NCBI GenBank assembly: GCA_902786365.1
Contig: CADACD010000005.1
Coordinates: 107,853 to 171,852, forward strand
DNA: 64,000 nucleotides
Direction: 5' to 3'
Source: an uncultured Lachnospiraceae bacterium
GTDB lineage: Bacteria > Bacillota > Clostridia > Lachnospirales > Lachnospiraceae
The notes below the pieces were generated by a model that saw nothing but the letters and a program-made list of their open reading frames with translations, ran no database searches and was not told the origin of the DNA. Positions 1 through 9,607 of the stretch are shown here, piece after piece. The position numbers were made by a program, and so were the translations under genes. The number at the start of each line of letters is the position of its first letter. Position 1 is the stretch's first letter.

Positions 1-2094
1 GTCTAATATCAAAAGACTGTCTGCAGTTGCATTTCTAAGGATATTGGCAACCTCCGTCATCTCAACCATAAATGTACTCTGACCCGATGCCAAATCATCT
101 GATGCACCGACTCTTGTAAAGATTCTGTCACAGATTCCGATATTTGCAGAACTTGCAGGAACAAAAGAACCAATCTGTGCCATTAAAACAATAAGAGCTG
201 TTTGCCTCATGTAAGTGGATTTTCCTGCCATGTTTGGGCCTGTGATGATGGAAATTCTGTTCTTTCCTTTATCAAGATAGGTGTCGTTTTCTACAAACAT
301 TGAGCCAGTCATCATTTTTTCAACGACAGGATGCCGGCCGTTTTTTATATCAATGATACCTTTATCATTGATGGACGGCCTTACAAAATTGCCATGTTCA
401 CTGACATAAGCAAGAGAACAATATACATCTATATGTGCAACAATTTTTGCAGTATGTTTAATTCTTATTACTTCGTCTGCAATACTGTTTCTAATCTGAC
501 AGAACATATCATATTCAATATTTGAAAGCTTGTCCTCGGCACCAAGAATAATATCTTCTAATTTTTTAAGTTCATCTGTGATAAATCTCTCTGCATTTGC
601 AAGTGTCTGCTTTCTGGTATAGTGTTCAGGAACCATATCCTTAAATGTATTAGTGACCTCAATGTAATATCCGAACACTTTATTATATTTTATCTTGAGG
701 CTTTTGATACCTGTCTTTTCTCTTTCATCAGCCTCCAATTTTGCAATCCATGTTTTGCCTTCTGTCTTTGCCTTACGCAAGGTATCAATCTCTTCATTAT
801 ATCCGTCTTTAATGATACCTCCTTCACGAATCAGGATAGGAGGTTCCTCTGCAATCGATGAATGAATCAGTTCATAGATATCATTTAAAACATCAAATTC
901 CTGATAGAGATTACACAATTCCTCCGATTGAAAATCCTTCATCAAATTTTTGATATGCGGAAGCATTTCAAGAGAATTTCTAAAAGAAATTAAATCTCTA
1001 GGATTAACAGACTGATAGGCAATTCGGCTTATCAGTCGCTCAAGGTCATAAATAGGATGTAAGTATTCTCTTATCTCTTCACGTGTAACAAGTTCATTAT
1101 TAATCTCTTCAATTGCGTCCTGACGACGTAGAATAGTATCTTTATCAATGAGAGGCTGCTCAATAAACTGGCGAAGCGTTCTTGCACCCATTGCTGTCTT
1201 TGTTTTGTCAAGAACCCACAAAAGAGAACCACGTTTCTGCTTTTCACGTAGTGTTTCGGTCAGTTCAAGATTTCGCCTTGTGGAAGTATCAATAATCATA
1301 TACTTGCCGGTAGAATAGGTTGTGATGGCGATAATGTGAGAAAGAGAATTCTTTTGTGTTTCTAACAGATATTTCATCAGTGCACCCGCAGAAATTGTTC
1401 CTACAGGATAATCGTTAATCCCCAGTCCCTGAATATCAAGAACCTTGAAGTGTTCTTTTAATGTCCGGACACACATATCCTCATCAAAATACCAGTTATC
1501 AAGTGTAAAAACTGATATGTTGAGCCTGTTTTTTAAATCATCTACATCAATTCCTGTCATATAAAATGATGAATTGACCACAAGCTCAGTTGGCATAAAT
1601 TTGTTGATTTCATCAAGAAGTGTTCTTAGTGACTCAACCTCTGTCAACAGAAAATCCCCTGTTGTGATATCTGTAATGGCAATCCCGAAGGAGTTGTCAA
1701 TATAAGAAACACACATGAGATAATTATTTTTTGATTCATCCATAGATGTGGTATTGAGATTAGTACCGGGAGTGACAACTCTTACCACCTCACGTTTTAC
1801 AAGACCTTTTGCAAGTTTTGGATCTTCTACCTGTTCGCCGATAGCAACCTTGTAGCCTTTTTCCACAAGACGGCTTAAATAAGTATCAGCTGCATGATAA
1901 GGGATGCCACACATCGGAGCACGTTCTTCAAGACCACAGTCCTTGCCTGTGAGAGTGAGTTCAAGCTCTTTTGAAACAAGGATAGCATCATCAAAAAACA
2001 TCTCATAAAAATCACCAAGCCTGTAAAAAAGAATACAGTCCTTATATTGTTCTTTTGTCTCTAAATATTTCTGCATCATTGGTGAAAGTGCCAT
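1..2094 (-). CDS. mutS: DNA mismatch repair protein MutS (3' end cut off by window)
   Basis: MutS binds mismatched bases and small loops as a dimer and starts repair with MutL. The visible 698 codons begin with MALSPMMQKYLETKEQYKD, the usual mismatch-binding domain I start, and run through the connector, lever and clamp domains into the ATPase. The Walker A (TGPNMAGKSTYMRQ) and the Walker B region ending LLILD are visible, where the window stops; roughly the last 170 residues of a normal MutS are missing. The ATG overlaps the miaB stop by one base (TAATG), so the two are translationally coupled in one operon. The reading frame is open throughout the visible part. Confidence 0.97.
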   Translation of the reverse strand, partial: MALSPMMQKYLETKEQYKDCILFYRLGDFYEMFFDDAILVSKELELTLTGKDCGLEERAPMCGIPYHAADTYLSRLVEKGYKVAIGEQVEDPKLAKGLVKREVVRVVTPGTNLNTTSMDESKNNYLMCVSYIDNSFGIAITDITTGDFLLTEVESLRTLLDEINKFMPTELVVNSSFYMTGIDVDDLKNRLNISVFTLDNWYFDEDMCVRTLKEHFKVLDIQGLGINDYPVGTISAGALMKYLLETQKNSLSHIIAITTYSTGKYMIIDTSTRRNLELTETLREKQKRGSLLWVLDKTKTAMGARTLRQFIEQPLIDKDTILRRQDAIEEINNELVTREEIREYLHPIYDLERLISRIAYQSVNPRDLISFRNSLEMLPHIKNLMKDFQSEELCNLYQEFDVLNDIYELIHSSIAEEPPILIREGGIIKDGYNEEIDTLRKAKTEGKTWIAKLEADEREKTGIKSLKIKYNKVFGYYIEVTNTFKDMVPEHYTRKQTLANAERFITDELKKLEDIILGAEDKLSNIEYDMFCQIRNSIADEVIRIKHTAKIVAHIDVYCSLAYVSEHGNFVRPSINDKGIIDIKNGRHPVVEKMMTGSMFVENDTYLDKGKNRISIITGPNMAGKSTYMRQTALIVLMAQIGSFVPASSANIGICDRIFTRVGASDDLASGQSTFMVEMTEVANILRNATADSLLILD

Positions 2095-3551
2095 TACATC
2101 TCCTCCATTGTACCCATGTAGTAAAATCCTTTTGCCTGGTCAAGTCTTACATTGACAATTTTTCCTATCAGCTCCCTTCCTCCCTTAAAATGAACAACAC
2201 TGTTATTGCTAAGTCTTCCTGTTACATAATCAGCATCATGCTCATTGACATCTTCAACAAGAACATCAAATGTTTTGCCTACATTTTGTAAGGTGAGTTC
2301 CGAAGAAATTGTCTGTACTTCTTTCAGAAGTCTGTCAAATCTGTCTTTAATCACATCAGCAGGCACCTGATTTTCCATTTTAGCAGCAGGTGTGCCGGTT
2401 CTTTTAGAGTAAATAAATGTGTAGGCACTATCATATCTTACCTGCCTGACAACATCTAATGTATCAAGGAAATCTTCTTCTGACTCTCCTGGAAAACCTA
2501 CGATAATATCTGTTGTAAGTGAAATATCAGGAATTTCTCTTTTTATCTTCATCGCAAGTTCAATATATTTTTCTTTATCATAATGTCTGTTCATTACCTT
2601 CAAAATGTGACTGCTTCCTGACTGCATTGGCAGATGAAGGTGCTTACAGATTTTTTTCGAATGTTTCATCACTTCTATCAATTCATCAGATAAATCCTTT
2701 GGATGGGAGGTCATGAAACGGATTCTCTCAAGTCCTTCAATTTCTTCCACCATAGTAAGAAGTTTAGCGAAGCTAAGAGGTTCATCTAAATTCTTTCCAT
2801 AAGAATTGACATTCTGACCAAGTAACATAATCTCAACAACTCCGTCAGCAACAAGATTTTTAATTTCATTAATAATATCTTGCGGTTTTCTGCTTCGCTC
2901 TCTTCCTCTTACATACGGAACGATACAATAACTGCAAAAGTTATTACATCCAAACATGATATTGACACCAGATTTGAAAGAAAATTTTCTCTCAATCGGC
3001 AACTCCTCAACGATATCTTTAGTGCTGTCTAAAATTTCTATTACACTCTTGCCTGTCGTCCAATTTTCATAAATCAGTTCTGCAAGTTTATATATGTTAT
3101 AAGTTCCAAAAATCAAATCAACAAAACGATAACTTTTTTTTATCTTTTCCACTACTTCAGGTTCTTGCATCATGCAACCGCAAAGAGCAATTATCATATC
3201 AGGATTTTTTGCTTTCTGTTTTTTTAAATATCCAAGATGTCCGTACACTTTAAGATTAGCATTTTCTCTTACTGTACATGTATTATATAAAATAAAATCA
3301 GGCTCACGGTTATCCTCTTGTGACATTTCTGTATAACCGAGCTGTTTCAAAATACCTATCAATTTTTCAGAATCTTTGGCATTCATCTGGCAGCCAAAAG
3401 TTCTTGTCTGACAATACAGGGGACGGCCTAGTTTTTTGATTTTTTCACTGATTAACGCCCTGCATTTTGCCATATAGTAATATTGTCTTTCAGGTTCTGC
3501 TACCGGTGGTTCTCCGGTCGTATCAATTAAATCAAGATTTATTTCGTTCAT
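2094..3551 (-). CDS. miaB: tRNA-2-methylthio-N6-dimethylallyladenosine synthase MiaB
   Basis: Radical-SAM methylthiotransferase that adds a methylthio group at C2 of i6A37 in tRNAs reading UNN codons. In order: an N-terminal UPF0004 domain with TFGCQMNAKDSE, the radical-SAM cysteines in FGCNNFCSYCIVPYVRGRE, and a C-terminal TRAM domain. The frame is open for 31 more codons upstream, but the ATG at 3551 (MNEINLDLID) is chosen because AAGGA lies five bases before it; this gives 485 residues. A consensus sigma-A promoter lies about 135 bases upstream. It is followed directly by mutS with a one-base stop/start overlap. Confidence 0.96.
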   Translation of the reverse strand: MNEINLDLIDTTGEPPVAEPERQYYYMAKCRALISEKIKKLGRPLYCQTRTFGCQMNAKDSEKLIGILKQLGYTEMSQEDNREPDFILYNTCTVRENANLKVYGHLGYLKKQKAKNPDMIIALCGCMMQEPEVVEKIKKSYRFVDLIFGTYNIYKLAELIYENWTTGKSVIEILDSTKDIVEELPIERKFSFKSGVNIMFGCNNFCSYCIVPYVRGRERSRKPQDIINEIKNLVADGVVEIMLLGQNVNSYGKNLDEPLSFAKLLTMVEEIEGLERIRFMTSHPKDLSDELIEVMKHSKKICKHLHLPMQSGSSHILKVMNRHYDKEKYIELAMKIKREIPDISLTTDIIVGFPGESEEDFLDTLDVVRQVRYDSAYTFIYSKRTGTPAAKMENQVPADVIKDRFDRLLKEVQTISSELTLQNVGKTFDVLVEDVNEHDADYVTGRLSNNSVVHFKGGRELIGKIVNVRLDQAKGFYYMGTMEEM

Positions 3552-3687
3552 AAAATCCTTATCCTTCCTATGTTTTCTGATACTTTCAAATTTTGCGTAC
3601 TTTTTCAAAAAAGTTACTTCACAAATGTTGTTCGAAACTATCATGCCCTACTTTACAGGCACAATATTATTTAACACTCAACTTATA

Positions 3688-3716
3688 ATTATATATTTTG
3701 CCTATATTCTTGTCAA
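3688..3716 (-). promoter_or_regulatory. Consensus sigma-A promoter of the miaB-mutS operon
   Basis: Read on the minus strand, TTGACA (3711-3716) is followed by 17 bases and TATAAT (3688-3693). Both hexamers match consensus exactly at the ideal spacing. The -35 box overlaps the stop codon of the upstream carboxypeptidase gene (3713-3715), so transcription of miaB-mutS can start independently of the genes upstream. Sequence match only; no transcript evidence. Confidence 0.75.
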
Positions 3717-4594
3717 TCTTTAGAAATCAGGATTTTTAAAAATTCTACCGGAACTTCTTTGATCTGTTCATACACAATTTTTCTGTAATTGTTATCAAGA
3801 GGAAATGTAGCAGTTTCCTCAACTGTCTCTATTGTGATAGCAGGACGATGAAGGTATTCGGAAAAATAATGAACAGTATTTCCGCCAGATAAACTATCAG
3901 GATTTTCATCAGACATTATATTAAGACTATATCCTGTTATTTTAGAAAGTTTATCAGCAATCATTTTCTGGTTTTCATTATATTCATCAGGCATTGCTTC
4001 CCTGTAATAATAGATAGAATTTCCACGTGAATGAAAATCTATCATTCCCATAAAATGATAACGTTTACATGCATCAATGAACGCCTTAGTCTCCGGTTCA
4101 CTGTTTTTCATTCCTGAATATTTTTTTTGTACAAACGATTTGCAATCAAAATTTCTGTTAATATCAATACATTTTGCATTATACTTAAATTCATGGGATG
4201 TTATTTTGCATTTTTTTAAATTTTCCCTCAAGTTTTTATGATGAATCCCTTCATACCCCTTTGTAGCGATTTCATATCCGTCAGGATTAAGTAATGGAAT
4301 GAAATAGAGTGAATAATCTTCAAGTTCAGGAATCTGTGCCGAGTAATAATTTTCGATTGTCTTTTCGATACAGGCAGTCAGTACAACAGGATTGATACAT
4401 TCTCTAGCATGAACACCTGCAATATACAAAGGACCATTGCCTCCTTTTCCGACGCTTACAATCGGAATTACTCTGTTATCGTGGGAAATACCAATTGTTT
4501 CAATATTGATGATTTGTGAAAAATTTTTTTTGAGAAGCATGAGATATCTGATGATATCATCATAGCTATAAGAATGGTTTAAGTTAAATGACAT
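3713..4594 (-). CDS. M14-family zinc carboxypeptidase
   Basis: Single-domain metallocarboxypeptidase of the M14 family, about 293 residues. The zinc ligands are seen as HARE in AGVHARECIN and the later His in IDFHSRGNS; the substrate-binding segment reads DINRNFD, and the catalytic Glu is probably in ITIETVEET near the end. No signal peptide or membrane segment is visible, so it is probably cytoplasmic. Clostridial relatives often cleave cell-wall-type peptides such as gamma-D-Glu-diamino acid bonds, but the substrate cannot be read here. The ATG at 4594 (MSFNLNHS) has AAGGA nine bases upstream; an in-frame ATG 18 bases earlier lacks one. Confidence 0.85.
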   Translation of the reverse strand: MSFNLNHSYSYDDIIRYLMLLKKNFSQIINIETIGISHDNRVIPIVSVGKGGNGPLYIAGVHARECINPVVLTACIEKTIENYYSAQIPELEDYSLYFIPLLNPDGYEIATKGYEGIHHKNLRENLKKCKITSHEFKYNAKCIDINRNFDCKSFVQKKYSGMKNSEPETKAFIDACKRYHFMGMIDFHSRGNSIYYYREAMPDEYNENQKMIADKLSKITGYSLNIMSDENPDSLSGGNTVHYFSEYLHRPAITIETVEETATFPLDNNYRKIVYEQIKEVPVEFLKILISKD

Positions 4595-4700
4595 GTAGCA
4601 GCATCCTTGCATTTATCACTATATTATGAATTTTAGCAGATATTTATTACTGATTTTGTATTGAAATAATTGTGGCTTTATGTTGAACATATGACAAATA

Positions 4701-5270
4701 CTATTGATTTATATGAATGATACGCTTTTCTGTCACAATCATGTCAGGTTTTATATCGGTCTTTTCAATCAGTGAATTATTGACAGCATCTGTTACCTGA
4801 AAATCATATGCAATTGCAATTTTTACGATATTCGGATATTTTTCAAGATATCTGTCATAGAATCCACCACCATATCCGATTCTTGCACCGTTACAATCAA
4901 ATAAAAGTCCCGGCATTATAATCAGGCAGCCAGCATCAGGAATGCATTTCTCGTTAGTGACAGGTTCCGGAATATGAAACCTGTTTTCGTCTGACAGTTG
5001 AGAAAAATTGTCAAAATAAAAAAAGTCCATCTTGTTTCCGGTTACTTTTGGTGCAGCAGTTTTTTTTCCGTTATTATGATAATGTTTTATAATATAATGA
5101 GTATTTACCTCACTTTTAATGTTAATATAACATAAAATGGTGTGGCACGAATGAAATATTTCAGTTTTTAAAAGATTTTCAAAAATAGCTCTACTTGATT
5201 TTTGAATCTCATCATCAGACAAATCATCCCGCAAAGCAGACATTTGTATTCTAAGTTCTTTTTTTGTCAT
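4701..5270 (-). CDS. 5-formyltetrahydrofolate cyclo-ligase
   Basis: ATP-dependent enzyme (MTHFS/YgfA/YqgN family) that converts 5-formyl-THF to 5,10-methenyl-THF and so returns a storage folate to one-carbon metabolism. Its 189 residues are the usual family length. Visible features are the N-terminal basic segment MTKKELRIQM, and the C-terminal signature MPGLLFDCNGARIGYGGG followed by FYDRYL, which forms the nucleotide and folate site. An AAAGGA box sits nine bases before the ATG. It lies between the DUF896 gene and the carboxypeptidase gene, all on the same strand. Confidence 0.93.
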   Translation of the reverse strand: MTKKELRIQMSALRDDLSDDEIQKSSRAIFENLLKTEIFHSCHTILCYINIKSEVNTHYIIKHYHNNGKKTAAPKVTGNKMDFFYFDNFSQLSDENRFHIPEPVTNEKCIPDAGCLIIMPGLLFDCNGARIGYGGGFYDRYLEKYPNIVKIAIAYDFQVTDAVNNSLIEKTDIKPDMIVTEKRIIHINQ

Positions 5271-5382
5271 TATTCCATGTCCTTTCCGGTAGCTAAATTT
5301 CTTTGATTAATATTCAAATGATGCAATCTTTTAACTATGGGGCATTGCGCATCTTTTTTCATTCGTATGTTATCAATATTAA

Positions 5383-5595
5383 TTATTCATTGCCGTTTTT
5401 AGGTTCAATCTTATGAATTCTTCCATCAGGTTCCACAATACGTATATTGTCAAGCTGACCTCTTAAGTTATTGTGCACAAGCTGTATATACTCTTTTCTT
5501 AGCAAAGCCTGCTCTTCTTTTTCTTCTTTGGTAAGCTCTCTTGTTTTGGAAAGACGTGCAAGTTCATTGATTCTATCGAGTTTTGATTGTTCCAT
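5383..5595 (-). CDS. DUF896 (UPF0291, YnzC-like) small cytoplasmic protein
   Basis: A 70-residue protein with the DUF896 signature: a first helix LDRINELARLSKTRELTKEE, a second helix with LLRKEYIQ, and the motif LRGQLDNIRIVEPDG near the C-terminus. The family forms a small helical hairpin in Firmicutes. Its function is not established; Bacillus relatives are sometimes expressed with SOS genes, but no LexA-type site is visible here. A strong GGAGGAG box lies upstream of the ATG. Confidence 0.9.
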   Translation of the reverse strand: MEQSKLDRINELARLSKTRELTKEEKEEQALLRKEYIQLVHNNLRGQLDNIRIVEPDGRIHKIEPKNGNE

Positions 5596-5619
5596 TCAAT
5601 ATCTCCTCCATGTTTATTT

Positions 5620-6828
5620 TTACTTTTCAATAATATATATAATTTCTTCATCTGTTTCCATACAGTCTGCATATTCTCCTGTCTCATGAAAAAGAATTTC
5701 TTTTCCTGGAAAACTATACAAATCAATAAAAGGCTTGCTCTTTTTTATCAGCTTTTTCTTAGTAGTTCCCGAAAAAAGAAGAGAATTTTTCAATACTTTT
5801 TGAAGTTTTGTATCATCAGAAAAAGTTGTCATATCAAAATTAACATCAACCTTTCCGGAATTAAGATTGAGAAAAGAGATTTCATTATCCTTTGTCACGC
5901 AGATATAAGGTTCTCCGTTTATCACGTATGGTGCTGCCAAATCAGAAGATTTGATAACATCCTGATTAATACAGCTTTTTACTTCTGACGTCTCAAGGTT
6001 ATAGAATTTAACCTCTTCCTGTTTATTTTCATTATCGACACATGTATAGACTAGATAGTTTTCCTGTTTTTTGATATATGGTATGGTTTTTGTGTAAAAT
6101 GCCTGCTCAATTGTATCTAAAACTATAATGTCCTGGCCAATTACCAAATCAGAAGCAAGCTGTCCAATATTAATCAAACTGATTGACTCTAAACTGGCCT
6201 CTTCCTGTTCAAGTTCATTATACATATTATCATCAAGAAGACAGAAGCCTGTTTTAATGACACACTGGTTATCTGATATCTGAAGGACATCTGAAATACC
6301 ATATTTAAGAATTTTATCATCAGTAATATCGTAGGTGCTTTTATCTTTTAAGTTAAGAAACTTAATCTCATATTTAAAAAATCCACAGTATGTACGCTTT
6401 AAATTTGGAACAAGATATTCTTTCTGCATGAAAATATACATATCATTAATGACAAACAAATTAAGCCTTGTCTTTGAGGCGTAATGAAAGATATTATCAT
6501 CAAAGGAATGTATACTTTCCATCGTCTGTTCTGATATATTATAACGTATAATTGAAACAGTTCCTATATTCTCTTCATTTTCATGATTAAAAAGATTAAT
6601 AAAATATATGAAATTACTCGAAGATGAGCAATTTTTAATTTTACCTATATTATATTTTTTGATGAGTGGAACTAATTCTTCACTAACATTATCATCAATA
6701 TTGTGCATATAGTAATGAACTATATTGATGCCGTCAATATCACTTGTTCTTTCACTTTTTTCAAGAACATGTCCATTAAAAATTGTTCCAAAAATACCGG
6801 AAGCATTTTTTAATATCTTAATTTCCAT
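5620..6828 (-). CDS. Hypothetical protein, beta-rich, about 400 residues
   Basis: I do not recognise a family. The product is soluble-looking with no signal peptide or clear membrane helix. It is made of repeated short beta-like blocks (for example FIYFINLF, SIIRYNIS, LVYTCVDN, PYICVTKD, EIIYIIEK at the very end), a pattern compatible with a beta-propeller but not proof of one. The ATG at 6828 (MEIKILKNASG) has GGAG eight bases upstream and is preferred over an open stretch of 20 more codons. It lies just after proB with a 60-base gap and before the DUF896 gene. Confidence 0.7.
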   Translation of the reverse strand: MEIKILKNASGIFGTIFNGHVLEKSERTSDIDGINIVHYYMHNIDDNVSEELVPLIKKYNIGKIKNCSSSSNFIYFINLFNHENEENIGTVSIIRYNISEQTMESIHSFDDNIFHYASKTRLNLFVINDMYIFMQKEYLVPNLKRTYCGFFKYEIKFLNLKDKSTYDITDDKILKYGISDVLQISDNQCVIKTGFCLLDDNMYNELEQEEASLESISLINIGQLASDLVIGQDIIVLDTIEQAFYTKTIPYIKKQENYLVYTCVDNENKQEEVKFYNLETSEVKSCINQDVIKSSDLAAPYVINGEPYICVTKDNEISFLNLNSGKVDVNFDMTTFSDDTKLQKVLKNSLLFSGTTKKKLIKKSKPFIDLYSFPGKEILFHETGEYADCMETDEEIIYIIEK

Positions 6829-6888
6829 ATACCAATCTCCAGTTACATCTGTAAAACTACAGGTTCTATCAATAAAACAAATCAACAA

Positions 6889-7740
6889 TTATTCAGTAAG
6901 ATAATCAATGATTCTAAAGTCTTCATTATAGTTAGAGGTAAATAATGTTCCATAATCTTTACCTGATATAATTTTTTCAATGACAGATACACTTTTGCCA
7001 TTTGCAATGACCATATCAGCACCGGACTTTGTTGCTATCTCAGCAGCCAGAAGCTTAGCACTCATTCCTCCGGTTCCAACACTGCTTGTAGATGTATCTT
7101 TGCCCATTTCTAACATTTTATCATCAATTTCAGTGACAACAGGGACAAATATGGCATCACTGTTGATATTAGGATCATCTGTATATAAACCGTCAATATC
7201 TGATAACAGAATGAGCAAATCTGCGCCTGTAAGAGCTGTCACAAGAGCCGATAATCTATCATTATCACCAAAGACAATCTCATATGTTGAAATGGTATCG
7301 TTTTCATTGACAACAGGGATAATTCCCATTTTCAATAATTCTTCAAATGTGTTCCTTGCATTGTAACGGCTCAAATCATCAAGCATTGTATATTTCGTCA
7401 TCAAAATCTGGGATGTCTTTTGATTATATTCCGCAAACAGTTTCTGATACATCATCATCAGCTGAGCCTGTCCGATAGAAGCACATGCCTGCTTCTGCGG
7501 CATAGTAAGCTCCTTGCCGGTAAGCCCGACCGAATTGCGGCCGACTGCGATAGCTCCCGATGACACAAGAATGACATCTTTTCCCTGATTTCTCAAATCG
7601 GTAAGGATTCTTACCAGTCTCTCCAATTTGTACAAATCTATATTATTCGTTTCGCTATGCGTCAGCGAAGACGAACCTATTTTTACAACAATACGTTTTT
7701 TATTCTTTAATCTTTCCCGAAAATTGTCAGTAGAACTCAT
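6889..7740 (-). CDS. proB: Glutamate 5-kinase, short form without PUA domain
   Basis: Catalyses ATP-dependent phosphorylation of L-glutamate, the first step of proline synthesis. The amino-acid-kinase fold is clear: VVKIGSSSLTHS at the N-terminus, VSSGAIAVGR, NENDTIST and GDNDRLSALV for substrate and magnesium binding, and GTGGMSAKL. At 283 residues it ends after the kinase domain, so it lacks the C-terminal PUA domain of the enterobacterial enzyme (about 367 residues). proA, the usual partner, is not adjacent. AAAGGA lies nine bases before the ATG. Confidence 0.95.
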   Translation of the reverse strand: MSSTDNFRERLKNKKRIVVKIGSSSLTHSETNNIDLYKLERLVRILTDLRNQGKDVILVSSGAIAVGRNSVGLTGKELTMPQKQACASIGQAQLMMMYQKLFAEYNQKTSQILMTKYTMLDDLSRYNARNTFEELLKMGIIPVVNENDTISTYEIVFGDNDRLSALVTALTGADLLILLSDIDGLYTDDPNINSDAIFVPVVTEIDDKMLEMGKDTSTSSVGTGGMSAKLLAAEIATKSGADMVIANGKSVSVIEKIISGKDYGTLFTSNYNEDFRIIDYLTE

Positions 7741-7843
7741 GATTAATATTCCTTTCGAGTGTTAATTTGTATATTCCAAAATTACATTGTAGACTTACAA
7801 CTCATTTTGTAAATTTCTTCCTAGTAGTTTATCACAAACAATA

Positions 7844-9607
7844 TCAATCTGTCAACGGAGCATATTTTAAACCGATAGCTTCTGCAATTCTGATGCCATC
7901 CATTCCTGCACTTGTAATGCCTCCGGCATAGCCTGCCCCTTCACCGCATGGATAGATTCCTAAAATATTACTCTCAAAGCTTTCATTTCTAGGTATTTTA
8001 AGCGGTGAAGATGTTCGGCTTTCTACACCGGATAAAACAGCATCATAGCGGTTATAATTTTTAATCTTACCGGAAAACGCATCAATCCCCTTGATAAGAC
8101 TTTCGCTGATAAATGTCGGAAAAATATTCCTTAAATTTGAAAGAGTTATTTTTCCCTTTGTCTGTGGAATAATATCACCTAAAGAATCTGAAAGAATATT
8201 GTTTTTAAAATCACCAAACATCTGAACAGGTATATGACCCTTCCCTGCTTGATAAGCCGCCTTTTCAAGCTCTCGCTGTAACCGGAGTCCTCCAAGCGGA
8301 GTATTGTCATAAAAATCATCAGGAGTAACGGTTACAATAATGGCACTATTTGAATTGCTTCCATTTCGACCACTATAGCTCATGCCATTTACACATGTAT
8401 AACCTTCCTCCGAGGAGGAATTAACCACATAACCTCCCGGACACATACAAAATGAATATACTCCACGACCGCCATCTGTCTGCGTTGCGAGTTTATAATC
8501 TGCTGCCGGAAGCAGGTGTCTGAAATCTCCATACTGGGATGTATCTATCATATCACGCAGATGCTCGATTCTGACACCCATTGCAAATGCTTTTGGTTCC
8601 ATAAAAATATGATTATCATACAACATTTGAAAGGTATCGCGTGAGCTGTGTCCGATTGCCAGAACCATCACATCACACAAAAAGCTTTTTTTATCGCCTG
8701 TTTTTGTGTTTTCGGTATGGATACATGAAATATGTCCATTATTAATTTCAAAATCTGTCAGTTTGGTATTAAAAAGAAATGTTGCACCAAGCCTAATACA
8801 TTCATTTCGCATATTTTTGACAACTACTGACAAGACATCTGTGCCTATATGAGGTTTATTCATATACAAAATTTTTTCATCAGCACCAAATCGGACAAAC
8901 GTTTCAAGAACAAAATGATTCCGGCCGGTTTTATCTTTAACCATTGTGTTGAGTTTGCCATCAGAAAATGTTCCGGCGCCACCTTCTCCAAACTGTACGT
9001 TGGATTCAGGGTTTAAAATATCATTTTCAAAAAAATGATCGACTGATTTCTGCCTGGTATCAACATCTTCCCCACGTTCTATGATAATAGGAGTATATCC
9101 GTTTAGTGCAAGCAGATAAGCACAAAATAAACCGGCCGGACCGGCACCTGTGATGACCGGTTTATGATTCATTTTTTTATTTCCATGATCAACAAAATGG
9201 TATTTTTTTATTTCTGCTATTGATATTCTGGGGTTATTGAGTTTTTTAACAAAACTTTCTTCAAATGCAGATAAAGTATTATCATCACTTGCAGTATTAT
9301 ATTCACTACTGTTATCGTCGTATTTGCCAAATGAACGGAATTTGCCCGGTAAATGTGCATTAAGTGACACATCAATAGTATAAATATATTTGACATCATC
9401 TTTTCTCGCATCAATTGATTTTTTGACAATTTTATAACTATTAATGCTGCCCTTTCCGGTTTTATTATCATTTATATGACTTGTGTTTTTTTCTTTTCTG
9501 TTTAATTTGCTACTACCATCACGTATTTTTAACTGTTTCATGATTGCATCTTCCAAATCTTCTTTTGTATGTGTGATTGGAAGTTTAATCTGCGATATTC
9601 GAATCAT
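7844..9607 (-). CDS. NAD(FAD)-utilizing dehydrogenase, COG2509 family
   Basis: A 587-residue flavoprotein. A variable N-terminal region of about 150 residues (ferredoxin-like segment MIRISQIKLPITHTKEDLE, then a Lys/Ser-rich linker) is followed by an FAD-binding Rossmann motif VITGAGPAGLFCAYLLALNG. Later come GAGTFSDGKLNT and the C-terminal FAD segment PCGEGAGYAGGITSAGMDG. The physiological substrate is unknown for this family. Its start overlaps the end of the next flavoprotein gene by 23 bases and has AAGGAG eight bases upstream, so the two are probably co-translated. Confidence 0.88.
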   Translation of the reverse strand: MIRISQIKLPITHTKEDLEDAIMKQLKIRDGSSKLNRKEKNTSHINDNKTGKGSINSYKIVKKSIDARKDDVKYIYTIDVSLNAHLPGKFRSFGKYDDNSSEYNTASDDNTLSAFEESFVKKLNNPRISIAEIKKYHFVDHGNKKMNHKPVITGAGPAGLFCAYLLALNGYTPIIIERGEDVDTRQKSVDHFFENDILNPESNVQFGEGGAGTFSDGKLNTMVKDKTGRNHFVLETFVRFGADEKILYMNKPHIGTDVLSVVVKNMRNECIRLGATFLFNTKLTDFEINNGHISCIHTENTKTGDKKSFLCDVMVLAIGHSSRDTFQMLYDNHIFMEPKAFAMGVRIEHLRDMIDTSQYGDFRHLLPAADYKLATQTDGGRGVYSFCMCPGGYVVNSSSEEGYTCVNGMSYSGRNGSNSNSAIIVTVTPDDFYDNTPLGGLRLQRELEKAAYQAGKGHIPVQMFGDFKNNILSDSLGDIIPQTKGKITLSNLRNIFPTFISESLIKGIDAFSGKIKNYNRYDAVLSGVESRTSSPLKIPRNESFESNILGIYPCGEGAGYAGGITSAGMDGIRIAEAIGLKYAPLTD

